Source: Jatrophihabitans sp.
GTDB taxonomy: Bacteria > Actinomycetota > Actinomycetes > Mycobacteriales > Jatrophihabitantaceae
Reading direction: 5' to 3'
Length of the DNA stretch: 9,129 bases
NCBI GenBank assembly: GCA_025966255.1
Contig: JAOPVG010000086.1
Location: 1 to 9,129, forward strand
Position numbers and translations under genes: made by a program. Under the pieces are notes generated by a model. The model had not been told where the DNA came from and did no database searches. It saw nothing but the letters and a program-made list of their open reading frames with translations. Shown here piece after piece: positions 5,423 to 9,129 of the stretch; the stretch's first letter is position 1; the number at the start of each line of letters is the position of its first letter.

Positions 5423-6997
5423 GTGAACGAGCGCACCCAGCCGGACGAGAACGCGGCGGCCACCGCCGTGACCCCGCTGTTCGAGCCCAGGGATCTCGAC
5501 CGACTGCGCCAGGCGCTGGCCGGCTACAGGGTCGAGTCGGTGCACGATCTGCTCGGGCCGGCCGGCCAGTCCGCGCACGCGCGCGGCGACCTCGCCGGCG
5601 TCGGCCGCCACGTCAGGCGCAGCGACGATCGGCCGCTCGCCACGCTGATCGACTTGTTCCTGCTCGGGACCGACGTCCCGGAGGCGGATGCCCGCGCCGC
5701 CCTGTCCCCGCTGCCGCTGGAGACGGCACACGGGGCCGGCCTGCTCGAGGTGTCCGCCGGTGCGGTGCGGGCGCGGCTCGACGTCCGGCCCTACGCGGAG
5801 GCGCTGCCCGCCCGGCCCGGATCGCCGAGTGCCGCGGCCGAGACCTGGTGGGTGGTGTCGGACTTCGGCTCGGATGTCCGGCCCGGCCCGCTGGCGCCCG
5901 ATCACGTCCTCGGGATCGGATCGGCTTCGGTGACCCTGGCCCAGGCCACCCCGCGCGTCCCGGTCGGGCGGGCTCTCGATCTGGGCACCGGATGCGGCAT
6001 CCAAGCGTTGCATCTGGGACGACATGCCCGCCAGGTCGTGGGCACCGATATCAGTGCCCGCGCGCTGCGGCTCGCCGCCACGACGGCCGCCCTCAGCGAC
6101 CAGACGTGGGACCTCCGGCGCGGTTCGCTGCTCTCCCCCGTCGCCGGCGAGCAGTTCGACCTCGTCGTCGCCAATCCCCCTTTCGTGGTTTCGGCCGGGA
6201 CAGGGGGTTACGACTACCGCGACAGCGGCCTCGAGGGAGATGGGGTGTGCCGCGAGCTGTTCACCGGGCTGCCGTCGGTCCTCGCGCCGGGCGGGACGGC
6301 CCAGCTGCTCGCCAACTGGATCATTCCGACGGACCAGAGCTGGCAGGAGCGGTTGGCCGGCTGGCTCGACGGGCTCGGGTGCGACGCGTGGGTGTGGCAG
6401 CGGGAGGTCGTCGAGCCGGGCGAGTACGTCTCGATGTGGCTGCGCGATGCCGGGGAAGCGCCGGGTAGCCCCCGATGGACGTCGCTCTACGGGGCGTGGC
6501 TGGACTGGTTTGCCGCATCGGCCGTCGTCGGGGTTGGGATGGGGCTGGTGACCCTGTGGCGCTCGGACGCCGCCGACCCGGTACTCGTGATGGAGGACGT
6601 TCCCCAGGCGGTGGAGCAGCCGGTCGGAGGGCACCTGCCCGGATGGATCGAGCGGCAGCGCTGGCTCGCGGCCACACCGGACGAGCAGTTGCGGACGGCG
6701 CGGGTGCGGGCGGCCGACGGGCTCGTGCGGAGCACCGACGACCTCCTCGGAGCGGACGGCTGGGCGCCGGCGATCACCCGGCTGCGTCAGTCCTACGGAA
6801 TGCGGTGGGAGGTTGAGGTGGACGACTCGATCGCCTCGCTCGTCGCCGGATGTGACGGCGCGACGCCGCTGTTCGCGCCGATCACGGTCCTCGCCGCATC
6901 GCTGGACGTCCCCGTCGCCGAGGTCGCCGATGCCGTACTGCCGGTTGTGCGCGACCTCATCGGACGGGGATTCCTGCGGCCTGAGGATGGCTTATGA
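5423..6997 (+). CDS. Class I SAM-dependent methyltransferase, DUF7059-type N-terminus
   Basis: Predicted N- or small-molecule-type methyltransferase of 524 aa using S-adenosylmethionine; substrate unknown. The N-terminal ~150 residues resemble the DUF7059 region of actinobacterial methyltransferases. The Rossmann core carries motif [17 protein letters not shown] (184-199), an acidic TDIS after strand 2 (208-211) and catalytic-type NPPF (251-254). NPPF is the PrmC/RsmC/HemK-class signature for methylating planar nitrogens. The C-terminal ~140 residues look helical, possibly winged-helix, and may bind substrate. GTG 5423 is used as the start; no SD is seen at the right distance, and the GGGAGG near 5375 is too far away. 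The last codon is a rare TTA, whose final base begins the dtd start in a 4-bp ATGA overlap. Coupling to dtd hints at a translation-related substrate such as rRNA, tRNA or a release/ribosomal protein; that is inference. Confidence 0.88.
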   Translation: MNERTQPDENAAATAVTPLFEPRDLDRLRQALAGYRVESVHDLLGPAGQSAHARGDLAGVGRHVRRSDDRPLATLIDLFLLGTDVPEADARAALSPLPLETAHGAGLLEVSAGAVRARLDVRPYAEALPARPGSPSAAAETWWVVSDFGSDVRPGPLAPDHVLGIGSASVTLAQATPRVPVGRALDLGTGCGIQALHLGRHARQVVGTDISARALRLAATTAALSDQTWDLRRGSLLSPVAGEQFDLVVANPPFVVSAGTGGYDYRDSGLEGDGVCRELFTGLPSVLAPGGTAQLLANWIIPTDQSWQERLAGWLDGLGCDAWVWQREVVEPGEYVSMWLRDAGEAPGSPRWTSLYGAWLDWFAASAVVGVGMGLVTLWRSDAADPVLVMEDVPQAVEQPVGGHLPGWIERQRWLAATPDEQLRTARVRAADGLVRSTDDLLGADGWAPAITRLRQSYGMRWEVEVDDSIASLVAGCDGATPLFAPITVLAASLDVPVAEVADAVLPVVRDLIGRGFLRPEDGL

Positions 6998-7419
6998 GAA
7001 TCGTCGTGCAGCGGGTCGAGCGCGCCGAGGTGCGCGTCGACGGCGAGACCGTGGGCGCCGTGGGGACGGGGCTGCTGGTGCTCGTGGGAATCACCCACGA
7101 TGACACCCCGGCGCAGGCGCAGACGTTGGCCCGCAAGGTGCACGGCCTGCGGATCCTGCGGGAGGAATTGAGCGTCGCCGACGTCCCGGAGGCAGGCATT
7201 TTGGCGGTTAGCCAGTTCACGCTCTACGGGGAGGCCCGCAAAGGCCGGCGTCCCACCTGGGCCGCTGCAGCACCCGGCGCGGTGGCCGAACCGCTCTTCG
7301 ACTCCTTCGTCGACGCCCTGCGCGGCCTCGGCGCGTTGGTCGAAACCGGTGTGTTCGGGGCGGATATGCGGGTAGAACTCGTCAATGACGGCCCGGTGAC
7401 GATCGTTCTCGAAGCCTGA
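6994..7419 (+). CDS. dtd: D-aminoacyl-tRNA deacylase (D-Tyr-tRNA deacylase)
   Basis: Hydrolyses D-amino acids, and glycine mischarged on tRNA-Ala, from tRNA in the cytosol, protecting translation. Its 141 aa are near the usual ~145. It starts MRIVVQRV. It carries both active-site signatures: SQFTL (73-77), whose Gln/Thr region lines the pocket, and NDGPVT (131-136), the cross-subunit Gly-Pro motif that enforces chirality. RKGRRPTW (82-89) follows the first. The loop between LRI (52-54) and SVADV (60-64) is short and lacks the GKMN stretch of E. coli DTD; I recall this from other actinobacterial DTDs, so it is probably a clade feature, not a defect. The ATG overlaps the methyltransferase stop (ATGA), and GAGGATGG lies just upstream. 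The pair forms an operon ending before the sigB promoter region. Confidence 0.96.
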   Translation: MRIVVQRVERAEVRVDGETVGAVGTGLLVLVGITHDDTPAQAQTLARKVHGLRILREELSVADVPEAGILAVSQFTLYGEARKGRRPTWAAAAPGAVAEPLFDSFVDALRGLGALVETGVFGADMRVELVNDGPVTIVLEA

Positions 7420-7456
7420 GTCGGGCCTGAGCTCATCGCTCCTCTGTTCGGTTTTC

Positions 7457-7484
7457 GGGAACACAAGGGCGGGGTTAACACGTT
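7457..7484 (+). promoter_or_regulatory. Predicted ECF (SigH/SigE-class) promoter of sigB
   Basis: GGGAAC (7457-7462), 18 nt, then CGTT (7481-7484). This fits the recalled SigR/SigH/SigE consensus GGAAY-N18-19-GTT. Mycobacterial and corynebacterial sigB genes are known to be transcribed by such factors. Initiation would be near 7490, giving a leader of about 90 nt. The leader also contains GTTC-N7-GAAC (7482-7496) and GTTC-N4-GAAC (7507-7518), and a GGGTAA at 7523-7528 that resembles a SigF/SigB-type -10 but lacks a GTTT at the right distance. Confidence 0.6.
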
Positions 7485-7581
7485 CTGTTTCTGAACCGGA
7501 GAGCCCGTTCCTACGAACAAGTGGGTAAAGGGCCAGACAGTTTCAGCAAACGAACTCGCATTCAAGGTGGTCTGGTAAATC

Positions 7582-8874
7582 GTGACAACGTCTCGCAGCG
7601 CAGCTCCTCGCACCGCCGCACGCCGTGCGCCGGGCACCGCGTCGCGCGCGTCCTCAGGCGAGGCTAGCCTGACGACCCGCGGCCACCGCAGCGCTCGCAC
7701 AACCGCCCCCGCTGTTGGGGCGGAGGAATCGAACGAGCAGGTCGAGACCGTAGCGGCCGAGCCCGCGACCGGCACGACCAAGACCCGTTCGCCGAAGAGC
7801 GCAACCGCGCGTACCCCCCGGCGCAAGCCGGCCGCAGCCACCGGTGAGCCGTCCACCGCCAACGGCACCGGGGCCGACGACGCCGTGGATCCCGAGGACG
7901 ACAACCACGGCCGCACGCCCACCAAGACCATGCCCGGACTGGACCTCGACGAGGTCGCGGCTTCGGCTGACCTGGTGCGCGTGTATCTCAACGAGATCGG
8001 CAAGGTTGCGCTACTCACCGCAGCCGACGAGGTCGAGCTCGCGAAGCGCATCGAGGCCGGGCTCTACGCCCACCATCTGCTGACGTCGGCGAACACGTTC
8101 ACGCCGGCCCGTAAGCGGGAGATGCGTTCGCTGGTCATCGACGGCGAACGGGCGAAGGACCACCTGCTCCGCGCGAACCTGCGCCTCGTGGTCTCGCTGG
8201 CCAAGCGGTACACGGGCCACGGCATGCCGTTCCTGGATCTCATTCAGGAGGGCAACCTCGGCCTGATCCGTGCCGTCGAGAAGTTCGACTACACCAAGGG
8301 CTTCAAGTTCTCGACCTATGCCACGTGGTGGATTCGTCAGGCGATCAGCCGGGCGATGGCCGATCAGTCCCGCACGATCCGCCTGCCCGTCCACCTGGTC
8401 GAGCAGGTCAACAAGCTGCAGCGCATCCGTCGCGAGATGAGCCAGGAACTGGGCCGCGAGGCGAACCACGCCGAGCTGGCGCACGAACTGGATCTCACCG
8501 AAGAGCGAGTTCGCGAGCTCATCGACCTCTCCCGCGACCTGGTGAGCCTCGACCAGACCGTCGGTACGGACGACGATGCGTCGCTCGGTGACTTCATCGC
8601 CGACGAGCGCGCGACGTTCGCGGCGGAGACCGTCGTGGAAGGCGGGCTCATGCGGGCCCACCTGCAGGACGTGCTGAATACCCTCGACGCTCGCGAAGCT
8701 GCCGTGGTGCGGATGCGTTACGGGCTCGACGGCGGCCAGCCGAAGACCCTCGACGAGATCGGGCGGGCCTTCAAGCTCTCCCGGGAGCGGATTCGGCAGA
8801 TCGAGCGCGAGACGATGGCCAAGCTGCGCCACCCGTCGCGTTCGCAGGTGCTGCGCGACTACCTGGACGACTGA
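7582..8874 (+). CDS. sigB: SigB-like group 1/2 sigma-70 factor with long N-terminal extension
   Basis: Second principal-like sigma factor, 430 aa. By its position next to ideR/dtxR and its stress-type promoter it is the SigB equivalent, directing general stress and stationary-phase transcription. Residues 1-116 are a low-complexity Ala/Thr/Arg/Pro-rich, later acidic, extension. The conserved part begins with region 1.2 ([18 protein letters not shown]). Region 2 holds [17 protein letters not shown] (from 219) and [13 protein letters not shown] (from 243). Region 4.2 ([20 protein letters not shown], 389-408) is followed by [20 protein letters not shown] 7582 is the most upstream start, since an in-frame TAA lies at 7576-7578, and AAGGTGG is 11 nt away. 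An internal ATG at 7930 (residue 117) would give a SigB of usual length but has no SD. The SigA-like tail and very high identity to SigA leave room for it being a second HrdB-type factor. Confidence 0.93.
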   Translation: MTTSRSAAPRTAARRAPGTASRASSGEASLTTRGHRSARTTAPAVGAEESNEQVETVAAEPATGTTKTRSPKSATARTPRRKPAAATGEPSTANGTGADDAVDPEDDNHGRTPTKTMPGLDLDEVAASADLVRVYLNEIGKVALLTAADEVELAKRIEAGLYAHHLLTSANTFTPARKREMRSLVIDGERAKDHLLRANLRLVVSLAKRYTGHGMPFLDLIQEGNLGLIRAVEKFDYTKGFKFSTYATWWIRQAISRAMADQSRTIRLPVHLVEQVNKLQRIRREMSQELGREANHAELAHELDLTEERVRELIDLSRDLVSLDQTVGTDDDASLGDFIADERATFAAETVVEGGLMRAHLQDVLNTLDAREAAVVRMRYGLDGGQPKTLDEIGRAFKLSRERIRQIERETMAKLRHPSRSQVLRDYLDD

Positions 8875-8905
8875 CCACGGCCGAGAAGCGCGACCGACGT
8901 CGGAC

Positions 8906-8933
8906 ACCGCCCTGGGCCCGTGCCCGGGGCGGT
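8906..8933 (+). terminator. Intrinsic terminator of sigB
   Basis: ACCGCCCTGGGC (8906-8917) pairs with GCCCGGGGCGGT (8922-8933), with one T-G wobble and a 4-nt loop, 31 bp after the sigB stop. It is followed by TCGGCGTCTCC without a T run. A GC-rich terminator of this form is typical of actinomycetes, and it separates sigB from the ideR promoter. Confidence 0.7.
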
Positions 8934-8966
8934 TCGGCGTCTCCGCGGTCGTCCAGGCGAGCGGAT

Positions 8967-8985
8967 CGCCGAAACCTGATCGGCG
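8967..8985. promoter_or_regulatory. Inverted repeat over the ideR -35 region
   Basis: CGCCGA-N7-TCGGCG (8967-8972 and 8980-8985) ends 6 bp before the putative -10 and covers where the -35 would lie. This is a sensible operator position. It does not resemble the AT-rich iron box bound by IdeR/DtxR, so self-repression through this site is not supported. Confidence 0.4.
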
Positions 8986-8991
8986 CGCCGG

Positions 8992-8997
8992 TACGAT
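8992..8997 (+). promoter_or_regulatory. Putative -10 element of the ideR promoter
   Basis: TACGAT preceded by GG, a good match to the actinobacterial SigA -10 (TANNNT). Initiation would be near 9004, leaving a leader of about 30 nt to the ATG at 9035. No recognisable -35 hexamer is seen at 17-18 bp; an inverted repeat occupies that place. Confidence 0.5.
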
Positions 8998-9034
8998 CAC
9001 GCCAGGCATGCACGGGGCGGGCCGGGAGGTGTTG

Positions 9035-9129
9035 ATGAGCCATCACAGCGATCTGATCGACACCACCGAGATGTATCTGCGCACGGTGTTCGAGCTCGAG
9101 GAAGAGGGCGTTGTACCGCTGCGCGCCCG
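9035..9129 (+). CDS. ideR: IdeR/DtxR iron-dependent repressor (N-terminal fragment)
   Basis: Only the first 31 codons are in the window; the gene continues past the right edge. The visible sequence shows [17 protein letters not shown] then PLRA, the almost invariant N-terminus of DtxR/IdeR, metal-dependent repressors of iron uptake and siderophore genes that use Fe(II) as co-repressor. The Met of TTEMYLRT (residue 13 here, equivalent to Met10) is a metal ligand in characterised members. The ATG at 9035 has GGGAGG (9024-9029) 5 nt upstream and gives the family start. In-frame GTG 9029, TTG 9032 and ATG 9008 are less likely; the last would leave almost no leader from the predicted promoter. Adjacency to sigB is the conserved arrangement in Mycobacterium and Corynebacterium. 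The helix-turn-helix and remaining metal sites cannot be checked here. Confidence 0.95.
   Translation, partial: MSHHSDLIDTTEMYLRTVFELEEEGVVPLRA

Noticed and set aside
5237..6634. 465-codon minus-strand frame opposite the methyltransferase
   Set aside because: Shadow of a gene with clear SAM-binding and NPPF motifs; the translation is low complexity and rich in Arg, Gly and Pro.
7654..7676. Iron-box-like AGGCTAGCCT inside the start of sigB
   Set aside because: Aligned to the recalled 19-bp DtxR/IdeR consensus it matches only about 11 positions and lies within coding sequence; too weak to call.
8011..9009. 332-codon minus-strand frame opposite sigB
   Set aside because: Antisense to strongly conserved sigma regions 2-4; no start context or family resemblance.

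Overview
The window is high-GC DNA with strong G/C bias at third codon positions, frequent GTG starts and several starts without a Shine-Dalgarno sequence. This points to an actinomycete. The vegetative sigma factor resembles those I recall from Mycobacteriales and Pseudonocardiales, including an acidic [18 protein letters not shown] segment ahead of region 1.2. The gene order sigA - small zinc protein - YihY-type membrane protein - DUF3039/DUF3099 - sigB - ideR/dtxR matches, in recalled outline, the conserved sigA-sigB-ideR neighbourhood of those orders. Species cannot be fixed from the sequence alone. I see no IS element, phage gene, CRISPR array, tRNA or rRNA, so this is core chromosome and not an accessory island.

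Layout, left to right: sigA (5' end missing), closed by a strong hairpin. A second hairpin follows, closing a convergent 75-aa zinc-ribbon-like gene (DUF7455 type). About 300 bp of AT-richer leader DNA comes next; it holds a predicted ECF-type promoter on the minus strand, a short upstream frame and repeated CGAAATTGC motifs. Then a minus-strand SF2 helicase of 567 aa, a 280-bp divergent region with several inverted repeats, and a plus-strand YihY/UPF0761 membrane protein. The 3' end of that gene overlaps a convergent minus-strand pair (DUF3099 then DUF3039). An 86-bp divergent spacer follows, then a plus-strand class I methyltransferase overlapped by ATGA with D-aminoacyl-tRNA deacylase (dtd). 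After a 162-bp promoter region come a second group 1/2 sigma factor (sigB by position) and its terminator, then the first 31 codons of an IdeR/DtxR iron-dependent repressor.

Functionally the block combines global transcription control (SigA, SigB, IdeR) with housekeeping and quality-control genes (DTD, a methyltransferase of unknown substrate, a helicase). The clearest regulatory signal is a pair of promoter-like sequences, GGGAAY-N18-CGTT, of the SigH/SigE/SigR class. One lies upstream of sigB; the other lies upstream of the long leader of the small zinc protein gene. This suggests both respond to the same redox, heat or envelope stress sigma factor, which is encoded elsewhere. SigB is unusual in two ways: a low-complexity N-terminal extension of about 116 residues, and a C-terminal tail that is nearly SigA-identical.

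I found no clearly new multi-gene system. The points most worth following are the leader region at 1451-1715, the sigma-factor promoter pair, the extended SigB and the near-identical DNA shared by sigA and sigB.
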